Of a DNA stretch of 64,000 nt, positions 1 to 7,383 are shown one piece after another (positions within the stretch are counted from its first letter, which is position 1; each line of letters starts with the position of its first letter). The translations under genes and the position numbers were made by a program. The stretch is from NCBI RefSeq assembly GCF_041435435.1, contig NZ_CP108494.1:8528501-8592500 (forward strand). The letters are read 5' to 3'. Under the pieces are notes generated by a model. The model ran no database searches and had not been told where the DNA came from. It was given only the letters and a program-made list of their open reading frames with translations. Source of the DNA: Streptomyces sp. NBC_01241 (GTDB lineage: Bacteria > Actinomycetota > Actinomycetes > Streptomycetales > Streptomycetaceae).

Positions 1-201
1 GCCGTGATGACCTCCGGCATCCGCCCCGGCCAGCGCCAGGCCCTCGATTCCGTCGGCGCTTTGGGCCTGTTGCAGCGGGAAGGGCGCGAGTACGCCTCCG
101 CTCCGCAGGCCATCGCCGGGGCCCGTGTCCACCTGCAGAAGACCGGTCTGCTGCCCGCCCCCAGCCGGATCGCCCCTGCCACCGAACAGGCTTCCCGGTG
201 A
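1..201 (+). CDS. Hypothetical protein, C-terminal part (5' end outside window)
   Basis: The reading frame is open from the left edge and stops with TGA at 199-201. About 65 residues are visible, without a family I recognise. The GTGA overlap with the next short gene (GTG at 198) and the further overlap after it indicate that this is the real 3' end of the first gene in a translationally coupled cluster that continues to at least 778. An internal ATG at position 4 is possible, but a start upstream of the window is more likely. Confidence 0.4.
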   Translation, partial: AVMTSGIRPGQRQALDSVGALGLLQREGREYASAPQAIAGARVHLQKTGLLPAPSRIAPATEQASR

Positions 202-350
202 CTGCCCCCGAGGCCGTCACCGGCACGGACGAGGCAGCCCATTACCGCCGTACGGTGCCGGGCTGGACCCACGGCCCACACGACACCCTCGTACGGATCC
301 GTCCGCAGGCAGTCAACGGCTTCCGCCTCCTCTCCCCGGAGACCATGTGA
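198..350 (+). CDS. Very small protein (50 aa), coupled between two genes
   Basis: A GTG at 198 overlaps the upstream stop as GTGA. The frame runs 50 codons to TGA at 348-350, which itself overlaps the GTG start (347) of the ATP-binding protein inside the string ATGTGA. Overlap at both ends is strong evidence that this frame is translated. The peptide begins VTAPEAVTGTDEAAHYRRTV and has a central TVPGWTHGPHDTL-like stretch. I do not recognise a family. Small proteins in such clusters often partner the neighbouring ATP-binding regulator, but that is inference here. Confidence 0.5.
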   Translation: MTAPEAVTGTDEAAHYRRTVPGWTHGPHDTLVRIRPQAVNGFRLLSPETM

Positions 351-778
351 GTACGCAGCTCGAAACCTTGCCGTACCGGCATGTGCTGACCCTGCCCACA
401 ATGGGATCGGCCGTGCGGATCGCACGTGAGACGGCGGAGCAGGTACTGACGGAGTGGGGGATCAGCCGCCGCCATCCGAACGTGGGTCCCGCGCTGCTGA
501 TCCTGGCAGAGCTGGTGACCAACAGCGTGCGTCACGCTGCCGCGCTCTCCCCGAACGTGACGGTCATCTTCGCAGGCGGGCCGGACACGTTCGTGTTCGC
601 CGTCCATGACCGCCACCCCTTCCAGCCCGCCCTTCACACCACAGGCACCAGCACGGGCACCGGAAATACCGGTCTGGCCACCGTTACCGAGCTCACCCTC
701 CAGCTCGGGGGCACCGCGGTCGTACGCGGGGACGCGGACGGCCAGGGCAAGAGCATCTGGGTCACCCTCCCCCTGTAG
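347..778 (+). CDS. ATP-binding anti-sigma-factor-like protein (HATPase_c)
   Basis: A 143-residue single-domain GHKL ATPase of the RsbW/SpoIIAB-like type that is abundant in Streptomyces. The N box is visible as ELVTNSVRHA around residues 58-67, and a degenerate G2 region (GTGNTGLATV) lies near residue 105, followed by the closing strand with KSIWVTLPL. Members of this family bind ATP and usually sequester a sigma factor or phosphorylate an antagonist; no target is identifiable here. The GTG at 347 is chosen because it overlaps the preceding stop codon and matches the usual family length. The adjacent STAS-like gene 18 bp downstream fits a partner-switching module. Confidence 0.8.
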   Translation: MSTQLETLPYRHVLTLPTMGSAVRIARETAEQVLTEWGISRRHPNVGPALLILAELVTNSVRHAAALSPNVTVIFAGGPDTFVFAVHDRHPFQPALHTTGTSTGTGNTGLATVTELTLQLGGTAVVRGDADGQGKSIWVTLPL

Positions 779-796
779 AAGATTGAGGCAGCGACC

Positions 797-1204
797 ATGA
801 CCATCCAGTGGCGCTACGCCACCCACCCCAACCTCGGCGTCCTCTCCCTCGCCGGATACCTCGGTCCGGATGCCGTCCACCGGTTCACCGGCGCCATCGG
901 CTGGGTCCGGGCACGCGGCACCGGACCGGTCATCCTCGACCTGAGCGAGCTGCGTGGCTCGTCCACCGGCGGCCAGCTCGCTGTGGCCCAGGCCGCCCGC
1001 CAACTCCATGGCGACGGGCGGCGCCTGGAACTCGCCGCGATCCCCGCCGACGGCTCCCTCGTCCTCGACGGCACCCACCCGCCGGTCCCCGTCCACTGCG
1101 ACCTGCCCACCGCCCTCGCCGCCCACCAGGCCCCGGCCGGGGACAAGGGGGAGTGGTGCACCGACGAGTGGCCCGGCCCGCGCACCGGCGCCGACCAAGC
1201 CTGA
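797..1204 (+). CDS. STAS-domain-like protein (possible anti-sigma antagonist)
   Basis: A 135-residue protein 18 bp downstream of the HATPase gene. The segment VILDLSELRGSSTGGQLAVA (about residues 50-69) has the strand-loop-helix pattern of STAS domains, where the loop serine is the phosphorylation site in SpoIIAA-type antagonists. The N-terminal LGVLSLAGYLGPDAVHRF also fits the first STAS strands. The C-terminal 35 residues are hydrophilic and extra. From context it would oppose the preceding ATP-binding protein in a partner switch. The assignment rests on pattern only, and the family is divergent. Confidence 0.6.
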   Translation: MTIQWRYATHPNLGVLSLAGYLGPDAVHRFTGAIGWVRARGTGPVILDLSELRGSSTGGQLAVAQAARQLHGDGRRLELAAIPADGSLVLDGTHPPVPVHCDLPTALAAHQAPAGDKGEWCTDEWPGPRTGADQA

Positions 1205-1244
1205 TACGAGCAATGCACAGCAACGACCCGAGCAAGGAAGAACC

Positions 1245-1466
1245 ATGAGCGACGTGATCGTGAAGGACAGCAACGGAACCGTTCTGGAGGACGGCGACTC
1301 CGTCACCCTGATCAAAGACTTGAAGGTGAAGGGCACCTCCGAAACCCTCAAACGCGGCACCCTGGTCAAGAACATCCGCCTCACCGGCCAGGCCGGCGAG
1401 ATCGAGTGCAACACCAAGAAGGTCAAGGGCCTCGTCCTGAAGACCGAGTTCCTGAAGAAGGCCTGA
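1245..1466 (+). CDS. PhnA-domain protein (alkylphosphonate-utilisation-like)
   Basis: A 73-residue protein made up only of the C-terminal PhnA domain: VIVKDSNGTVLEDGDSVTLI near the start, followed by KDLKVKGTSETLKRGTLVKN and a basic tail. The longer enterobacterial YjdM/PhnA proteins carry an extra N-terminal zinc ribbon, which is absent here. The ATG follows an AAGGAAG ribosome binding site. Despite the name, the family has no established enzymatic role in phosphonate use. It lies 40 bp downstream of the STAS-like gene on the same strand and may be cotranscribed. Confidence 0.8.
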   Translation: MSDVIVKDSNGTVLEDGDSVTLIKDLKVKGTSETLKRGTLVKNIRLTGQAGEIECNTKKVKGLVLKTEFLKKA

Positions 1467-1754
1467 CCCAGGACTCACACGTCGCACGCGCTGCGCCCCG
1501 CGCTTCAGAACGGGGACGGCGCGTGCGGCGTTTCCCGCCGCCTGAGGCGTGCGGCAGCGCGAAAGCCGCGTCCAGCGGCCAGGCTCGTCCGCCCAGCGCG
1601 CACTGTCCACCGCCCGCACGGCCCGGCCCCCACCACCCCGGCCGACCGCTGCGACGTCAACCACATGGGCGTTCAGCAGACAGTTCGGGCCCCAGCGCAC
1701 TCATGGGGGCCATCCGCAGTGGCGTTTTGCCATTTCAGGCCAGTCCGGCCGTGG

Positions 1755-1931
1755 TCACTTGTGGGCGTGCTCGCCCACGTAGAACAGCAGCCAGACGAAC
1801 CCCGCGAACAGGTGAGTGCCGAAGATGTAGAAGAAGGCACGCAAGGCCACGCCTTTCTCCTTCCAGGACTCGGTGCCGGCTCCGCCGCCATCAGGGGCAG
1901 GCTGGTTCTGGCCTCGGGCACCGTCACTCAT
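1755..1931 (-). CDS. DUF6126-type small membrane protein
   Basis: A 58-residue protein with a hydrophilic N terminus (MSDGARGQNQPAPDGGG) and one C-terminal transmembrane segment (AFFYIFGTHLFAGFVWLLFY), ending GEHAHK. The size, the KEKGVALRAFFYIFGTH motif and the single membrane pass match the streptomycete DUF6126 family, whose function is unknown. The ATG at 1931 is preferred over longer frames because the extension upstream is low-complexity and uncharacteristic. It stands alone, convergent to the upstream PhnA-like gene. Confidence 0.75.
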   Translation of the reverse strand: MSDGARGQNQPAPDGGGAGTESWKEKGVALRAFFYIFGTHLFAGFVWLLFYVGEHAHK

Positions 1932-2141
1932 GGCCCGTCTCCCGTTCTGTGTCTGATACGCGGTAGCGTGCTCGTGTCGTCCGGGCAGCGGTGTGCAGGT
2001 GCGGACGCACGCGCGCAGTGGCGCCGTTCTGGGCGGCGAGCGTGCTGACCTCAGCCGCATCCGCAGCGCGCGTGACAGTTCCGTCACTCAGATACGGGCA
2101 GGTCATCCCGACCCACACTCCGGCCGCCGCGTCGATGCCGG

Positions 2142-2605
2142 TCACCGGGGTCCGTGGAGCTGGAATCGGACCAGGACCGTCTTCCCCTGTCCCTGTGGAG
2201 CGGGCTCGACGCTGACGTTGCCGTCGTAGGCGGCTGCGAGTTCCGCAACCGTCCGCAAACCCTGGCCTGTCGGCCTGTCGGCCCGGCGGCCAGGTCGATC
2301 ACGCGGGAATCCAGGTCACGGACGCCGATCACCAGCTGCCCGGCAGCCACGGTAACCACCACCTCCGCATCGGGCGATCTCTCGGCGTGCCGTACGGCAT
2401 TGGTGACGAGTTCGCTCACAACCAGCAGCGCGGCGCCGGTCAGCGAGGAATCGGGGGCAAGCCCGAAGGAGGTGAGGGCCTCGGCGGTGCTGACGCGAAC
2501 CGCCCTGACCGACGCCGGGACCAACGGCACCGTCATGGCATGCCGCTTCACATTCGGCTGGCCACGCACCCCTGCGGGCGCGTGCCTGCGAATACCCCAG
2601 TTCAC
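2142..2605 (-). pseudogene. ATP-binding anti-sigma-like protein, frameshifted by an 8-bp duplication
   Basis: A second HATPase_c regulator with N box ELVTNAVRHAERSP and the GVRDLDSR strand. The frame breaks just before the ATP-lid motif. A tandem copy of GGCCTGTC at 2264-2271 and 2272-2279 adds 8 bp. Removing one copy restores GPTGQGLRTVAELAAAY and a typical C terminus ending VLVRFQLHGPR, with a stop at 2142-2144. The GTG start at 2605 overlaps the stop of the ArsR gene as GTGA, so the three genes form a coupled operon. An internal ATG at 2536 is an alternative start. It may be a true inactivation or a sequence error. Confidence 0.8.
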
Positions 2606-2955
2606 GGCGCCGCCGGCGATTCGGCGCTGTGCAGCTGTTCGAGCAGATCCTGCTGCCCTGCCAGCATCACGGTCAGGATCCGGCGCGCGGCCCGCATCAG
2701 CTCCGCCACATCCCCGCCGGCCAGCTCATAGACGACGGTGGTCCCCTCACGGGTCGCGGTCACGATCCCGGAACGGCGCAATACGGCCAGCTGCTGCGAC
2801 AGGCTCGACGGTTCGATCCCGATCTCTGCCAGCAGGTCCCGCACAGGCAGCGGCCCGTCCTGCAGCAACTCCAGTACCCGGATACGGACCGGGTGGCCGA
2901 GCATCCGGAAGAACTCCGCCTTCGCCTGGTACAGCGGTACCTGAACCGCGCTCAC
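2602..2955 (-). CDS. ArsR/SmtB-family winged-helix repressor
   Basis: A 117-residue protein with a classical ArsR fold: FFRMLGHPVRIRVLELLQDG (helix 1-2), LLAEIGIEPSSLSQQLAVLR (recognition helix), then a wing with TREGTTVVYEL. No obvious CVC metal box is present, so it may sense something other than arsenite or cadmium. The GTG start overlaps the stop of the upstream 64-aa gene (GTGA), and the stop overlaps the next start. Self-regulation of this three-gene operon is likely but not shown. Confidence 0.85.
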   Translation of the reverse strand: MSAVQVPLYQAKAEFFRMLGHPVRIRVLELLQDGPLPVRDLLAEIGIEPSSLSQQLAVLRRSGIVTATREGTTVVYELAGGDVAELMRAARRILTVMLAGQQDLLEQLHSAESPAAP

Positions 2956-3146
2956 GCCCCGGCCGTCCCGTCATCTGTGCGAATGCCGTGCTCGCGTGCC
3001 ATCCGCAGCGCGTCCTCTACCTCGTCCTCGGCCAGGGCCGCCCCATAGGCATCCTCAGCATCCAACGCCGCCCCAAGCTGGGCCCGTGCCCGACGGACCC
3101 TCTCCCGTACCTCGTCAGCGAACACACCCACCACCACACTCTCCAC
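2952..3146 (-). CDS. Small conserved-looking protein (64 aa), first gene of the ArsR operon
   Basis: A charged, helical 64-residue protein (ADEVRERVRRARAQLGAALD, then AEDEVEDALRMAREHG). GTG at 3146 has a GGTGGAGAG ribosome binding site 2-10 bases upstream. Its stop overlaps the ArsR start, which supports real translation. No family recognised. The charged amphipathic helices suggest a protein-protein interaction role. Confidence 0.55.
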   Translation of the reverse strand: MESVVVGVFADEVRERVRRARAQLGAALDAEDAYGAALAEDEVEDALRMAREHGIRTDDGTAGA

Positions 3147-3786
3147 CCGTACCCCTTGACTGATACGACAACTAACAAATTGCAGAACTCTTCAATCCTA
3201 GAGCGGGATGGCACGGCACACCACACACCAGTGACTCGTATCGCGCACCCCGCGCCGAGGGCGGCGCACTCGCTGTGGGCTGGCCTACCGGATCGCCCGC
3301 CCCGACCTCACCGGGAACGGCAACCGCGGCGCGCCGAGCTTCCGTACAGGGCGGATAGTGACGTGACTGAACCCCAAAGCGTGGGTCACGGGGCTGAGCG
3401 CGCTGGCCAGCGCCCGCACACAGCGGAGAAAGCACGCGGTCCTGCGCTGTACCAAGAATGCGGCGCAGGACGCCCCACACCTCTCCAGGGCAAGCAGAGA
3501 CGGCCAGCACCTGCACGAGGCCCAGCCGTCATGCAACAGGCAACCGTCAAAGACTCACCCGTGCGGGAACTGGTGGCGAAGGCCCCGGAGTCCGCGCCCG
3601 CCATCGGGGATCGGTATCGGCAGAAAGGTCGGCCTGGGCACCGAATCGCCGCTTATCCTCGGAGACGTCTCACCAGCGGCCCGACGGGGCGAGGCAGCGA
3701 CCCGCTGCATCACCTGCCAGATCCTCATGGCCCTACACCTTGCTCTGCCACCGTGCTGCCAGTTGCTCTGGGCGGCCACCTGCTAC
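3147..3786. other. Gene-free stretch upstream of the ArsR operon
   Basis: No convincing gene in either strand: all frames here are arginine/proline-rich shadow frames. The segment around 3160-3200 is unusually AT-rich for this DNA (ACAACTAACAAATTGCAG) and lies directly upstream of the 64-aa gene on the minus strand, so it probably contains the operon promoter and a possible ArsR operator. Confidence 0.4.
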
Positions 3787-4055
3787 CTACTCCGGCCGTT
3801 CGGATCCCAGACAGCGCACGGCCGGGAAGTTCCTGGCGAGGCGCAGCACTGCCGTCGCATGCCCGAGCGCAGCGATGTCACGCCGGGCCTCCTTCATGTT
3901 CAGGATCTTGTCCATGGTGTAGGTCTCGGTGCAGGGCCCGAGATCCATCTGGTGTTGGCCGAGCGTGAAGAGCATCCCCTCGTACCCGGCGGTGAGACGA
4001 AACATCCCGCTGCGGGTATCGGCCAGCTGATCGAGGGCCTCGGCGCTCACCACGC
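3787..4055 (-). pseudogene. 3' fragment of an unrecognised gene, cut by an IS element
   Basis: The minus strand encodes a protein-like stretch (SGMFRLTAGYEGMLFTLGQ, then TYTMDKILNMKEARRDIAAL) ending at 3787. Composition and hydrophobic pattern look like a real protein C terminus. Upstream of about 4055 the frame runs into transposase DNA on the other strand, so the 5' part is missing. I do not recognise the family. Confidence 0.4.
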
Positions 4056-4775
4056 CCACGCCCTGCGCTATCTGACAGGACAACTCCGTGCCCGGCAGCG
4101 CGAGATCGGAACGCGGTGGCGACGGTTGCCGGTGGGCCGGCAGGCCCTGCTCGCCCTGGCCCACTTGAGGTGCGGTGACACTTACGCCCAGCTCGCGGCC
4201 GGGTTCCGCATTGGTGTCGCAACGGCCTATCGCTACATACGTGAAGCCGTCGCCGTCCTGGCCGCCCTCGCCCCGACCCTGGCCGAAGCGATGAAGACCA
4301 TGCGGACGAAGGCGTTCGTGATCCTGGACGGCACTCTGCTACCTATCGACCGGATTGCCGCAGACACCGCCACGGCATGAACGTCCAGGTCCTCACCGAC
4401 CCGTTCGGACGCCTGTTGTGGGCCTCGCCCGCACTACCGGGCTCGACCCACGACCTGACCGCCGCACGTACTCACGGCATCATCGATGCCCTCGTCGACG
4501 CGGACGTGAAGTGCTGGGCGGACAAGGCATACCAAGGCGCCGGCCGCCCGGTCCGGGTCCCGTTCCGCGGCCGACGGCTCAAGCGGTGGAAGCGACGGCA
4601 CAACAGCACCCATGCCAGGATCCGCTGCCTCGGCGAGCAAGCCATGGCCACCCTGAAGAGCTGGCGCCTCCTGCGCAAACTCCGCTGCAGTACCAACCGG
4701 ATCAACGACATCGTGAAGGCCATCGTCGCCCTTCATCACGCCTCAACCTGAGGTTGGAAAAGGCTCACTGTCCCA
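4056..4775 (+). mobile_element. IS5-type transposase, truncated and internally deleted
   Basis: Two frames, to 4380 and 4377-4751, together encode a DDE transposase common in Streptomyces. The first has the helix-turn-helix region GRQALLALAHLRCGDTYAQL and the first catalytic aspartate in VILDGTLLPIDRI. The second begins MNVQVLTDPFGRLLWASPAL and ends KLRCSTNRINDIVKAIVALH. Compared with the family, about 25 nt coding for the RPFYSGKHKRHG-like link are missing at 4363-4371, shifting the frame. The N-terminal ~15 residues are also replaced. A putative right end (GGTTGGAAAAGGCTC) follows the stop at about 4752. The element is dead. Confidence 0.75.
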
Positions 4776-4950
4776 TAACTTGACGCTGCCACCTGAGTTC
4801 TGACACTCCGTTGTGACACCAGCTTTCGACACAGGCCGACCTGCGGGGACGTGATCACCGTGTGGCGGTCGAGACCCTGTGTCATATCCATGCTTGTGAG
4901 ACAGCTGAACACAGCACCCCGGCCTGCTCCGACGGTCTCGTCCTCAACCA

Positions 4951-4971
4951 GGTGTCAACTTATGTGACACC
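4951..4971. repeat. Short inverted repeat, possible IS end or operator
   Basis: GGTGTCA and TGACACC are separated by 7 bp. A related TTGTGACACCAG occurs at 4812. The stretch 4776-5010 holds no gene. The paired motifs may be residual transposon termini or a regulator site downstream of the LysR gene. Confidence 0.3.
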
Positions 4972-5010
4972 AAAATGCACTCTCTGCTCCGTTCATACTC
5001 GACCCCAGCT

Positions 5011-5922
5011 TCACTGGCGGGCCGCTCTGAGCTCGCGAATCAGGGCGCGGACGGAGACGCTGGAGGCCAGCTCCGGGGAGGTGATGTAGCCCACGGAACG
5101 GGTCGGGCGCTCGGGTCCGAGATCGGTGATCTCGATGCCGTCCGGTGCTTCGCTCAGCGAGAGCGCGGGCATGATCGCCATGCCGAGACCTCTGCTCACC
5201 ATTGAGAGCACCGCTCCGTCGTCCTCGGTCAGGACGGTCGCCTTCGGAATCCAGTCCTGCCCGGCCCACCACTGGCGGGTGTAGGAGCCGCAGTTCTCGT
5301 GCCAGTCCACCAGCGGCAGGGAGCGCGGGACGGGGTGGCTGACCGGGTGCACCAGCGAGTAGGGCTCCTCGATGAGTACGTCGCCGATGAGCCCAGCGGG
5401 CACGGGCGAGGCGCCGATCGTTGCGATGCCCAGGTCCGCGCGCCCCTCGGCGACCTCGCCGGCGGTGCCCGCGCCCAGCTCGCGGACGACATGCACTTCC
5501 GGTTCGATGCCGGGGTGGCGGGCGGTGAGGCGCTCTAGGACGGGCGGCAGCAGGTAGAGGGCGGCGCTACGAAAGGCGGCGATGCGCAGCGGGCCGGCGA
5601 CCGTGCCCCGCTCGGCGCCGCGGGCCTCTGCGGCCAGGGTGTCCAGGAGCCGCAGGACCCGGCGGGCGTGGGCGGCAGCGGCGGTACCGGCCGCAGTGGG
5701 CGTCGCGCCCTTCCGGCCCCGCTCGAAGAGGACCGCTCCGACCTTGCGTTCCGTCCCGCGTATGGAGTGCGAGACTGCGGACTGGGTCAGTCCGAGGACC
5801 TTGGCAGCCGCCGAGAACCCGCGCTCGCGGTCGACGGCCACGAGGATGCGGAGCTCGTGCGGGGCGAGGTCGGTGGCGGCAGCCGCAGTGTGTGCGGGGG
5901 CTATGGGGGTTGAGGCTGTCAT
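5011..5922 (-). CDS. LysR-family transcriptional regulator
   Basis: A 303-residue LTTR with an N-terminal winged helix (LRILVAVDRERGFSAAAKVL, then GLTQSAVSHSIRGTERKVGA, residues about 22-80) and a periplasmic-binding-like effector domain (GPLRIAAFRSAALYLLPPVL onward). It is divergent from the NADP-dependent oxidoreductase gene 100 bp away, the usual layout for an LTTR and its target. The ATG at 5922 has a GGTGGGA element upstream; a GTG at 5934 is an alternative. The effector cannot be deduced. Confidence in family is high. Confidence 0.92.
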   Translation of the reverse strand: MTASTPIAPAHTAAAATDLAPHELRILVAVDRERGFSAAAKVLGLTQSAVSHSIRGTERKVGAVLFERGRKGATPTAAGTAAAAHARRVLRLLDTLAAEARGAERGTVAGPLRIAAFRSAALYLLPPVLERLTARHPGIEPEVHVVRELGAGTAGEVAEGRADLGIATIGASPVPAGLIGDVLIEEPYSLVHPVSHPVPRSLPLVDWHENCGSYTRQWWAGQDWIPKATVLTEDDGAVLSMVSRGLGMAIMPALSLSEAPDGIEITDLGPERPTRSVGYITSPELASSVSVRALIRELRAARQ

Positions 5923-5942
5923 AGGGGGTCCCACCTGCTTCT

Positions 5943-5957
5943 ATGAGGGCCCTTCAT
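5943..5957. promoter_or_regulatory. Possible LysR operator between divergent genes
   Basis: ATGAGGGCCCTTCAT is an imperfect dyad around GGGCCC in the short region between the LysR and oxidoreductase genes. It has the spacing of a T-N11-A type LTTR box. The position supports a role in controlling both promoters; no binding data are available. Confidence 0.35.
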
Positions 5958-6023
5958 GGATCGGGCCGTTCCATGAGCGCAACCCTCTCCCCAGCCTTCG
6001 CATTCCTCCGTACGGTCACCGTC

Positions 6024-7028
6024 ATGACCGAGACCGCGCTCACCGTGCACCAGACCGCCCGCCCCCATGGCTTCCCCACCCCCGGCCACTTCGCCTTCGT
6101 CGAGTCCGCGATACCGGAACCCGGCCCGGGAACGGCAGTGGTGGAGAACCTGTACTGGTCGGTGGACCCCTACCACCGCGAAATGATGGACGGGGACTTC
6201 GCGCTGAACGCTCCCCTGGAGGGCCGCACTATCGGCCGGGTCGTGGACTCCCGCGATCCGGCGCTCCGCGAGGGCGAGATCGTCTTCCACCGGCAGGGCT
6301 GGCGCACCCACACTGTCGTCACCCCCGAGGAGGCGCGTGCTGTCCCCCGCTTCGACGGCGTACCGCTCTCCGCGCACCTGAGCATCCTCGGCGGCACCGG
6401 CCTGACCGCCTACGTCGGTCTCACCCGCATCGCCGAACTCCGCGAGGGGCAGGACGTGTTCGTCTCGGCGGCGGCCGGCGGTGTGGGCACGGCCACCGGG
6501 CGGTTCGCCCGGCTGATGGGTGCGGGACGGCTGGTCGGCAGCGCGGGCAGGACGGCGAAGGCTGCCCACCTGACCGAACATGTCGGCTACGACGAGGTCT
6601 TCGACTACCACTCGGGCCCGGCGGCCGAGCTGCTCGCCAAGGCGGCGCCCGACGGGATCGACCTCTACATGGACAATGTCGGCGGCGAGCACCTCGAAGC
6701 GGCGATCTCCTCGCTGCGTGAGTACGGACGGATCGTGCGGATCGGCACGATCGCCCAGTACAACAGCACCGGCACGCCTTACGCCCTGCGCAACCTTCCC
6801 TACATTGTGGAGAAGAGCCTGCGCATGGAGGGCTTCTTGGTCCGCAACTACCGTGACGTGCAGGAGGAGTTGTACGAGTACGTCGTGCCGCACCTGCAGA
6901 GTGGACGCGTCACGCTCGATGAGACCGTGGTCGACGGCTTCGGCGGCATCGTAGACGGGTTCCTGGGGATGCTGCGGGGCGAGAACCAGGGCAAGATCAT
7001 CGTGCGGGCGGCCGGGGCGGATGTCTGA
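6024..7028 (+). CDS. NADP-dependent oxidoreductase (MDR superfamily, leukotriene B4 dehydrogenase/curA type)
   Basis: A 334-residue medium-chain reductase with no zinc-ligand cysteines. The Rossmann motif AAAGGVGTATGRFARLMGAG (about residues 152-171) and the LGGTGLTAYVGL segment mark the PTGR/CurA class that reduces activated double bonds with NADPH. The region NVGGEHLEAAIS and the C-terminal ENQGKIIVR are also typical. ATG at 6024 matches the family N terminus (MTETALTVHQTARPHG); an ATG at 5973 would add 17 residues. Probably controlled by the divergent LysR protein. Confidence 0.9.
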   Translation: MTETALTVHQTARPHGFPTPGHFAFVESAIPEPGPGTAVVENLYWSVDPYHREMMDGDFALNAPLEGRTIGRVVDSRDPALREGEIVFHRQGWRTHTVVTPEEARAVPRFDGVPLSAHLSILGGTGLTAYVGLTRIAELREGQDVFVSAAAGGVGTATGRFARLMGAGRLVGSAGRTAKAAHLTEHVGYDEVFDYHSGPAAELLAKAAPDGIDLYMDNVGGEHLEAAISSLREYGRIVRIGTIAQYNSTGTPYALRNLPYIVEKSLRMEGFLVRNYRDVQEELYEYVVPHLQSGRVTLDETVVDGFGGIVDGFLGMLRGENQGKIIVRAAGADV

Positions 7029-7383
7029 CGGCCTGGGGCGTGCCCGGCGCCGCAGAGGAGCGGGGGTCCTCCTCCGGGCATGGGGAGCACACCCGTCGGG
7101 CCGAGCGTGCCCTTCCACTCACGTCAGCCGCGCGAGGGAGAGCCGCTTGAATCGCGGATACGCCGTTCGCTTGATCGAGGTCACGCCCAACCCGTTCTCG
7201 TTGAGGCAGCGTCAGATGTTCTTCTGAGTACTTCTACTGGCGAATCGTCCGTACGCCGAGAGGGTCCGGCAGCAGGCATCCGCAATGTTTCCCGCTCCAC
7301 CACATGAGCGCCAGTTCACGGGCCTGACCCGGCCACCCACCGCCACGCAAACCACGGCCGCCGGGCTGCACGTCATCGTGACG
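7029..7383. other. Intergenic; possible terminal region of a Tn3-family element
   Basis: No gene is supported. The sequence around 7195-7229 (TTCTCGTTGAGGCAGCGTCA, then GATGTTCTTCTGAG) resembles in style the AT-richer inner part of Tn3-family terminal repeats and lies beyond the 3' end of the Tn3 transposase. The matching opposite end was not found, as expected for a truncated element. Confidence 0.3.

Noticed and set aside
242..1426. 394-codon minus-strand frame
   Set aside because: Shadow of the HATPase, STAS-like and PhnA-like genes, which have recognisable domains and overlaps.
2154..3968. 604-codon open frame on the plus strand
   Set aside because: It is antisense to the ArsR operon, which has clear domains and start/stop overlaps. 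The frame is proline/arginine/serine-rich with no family features.
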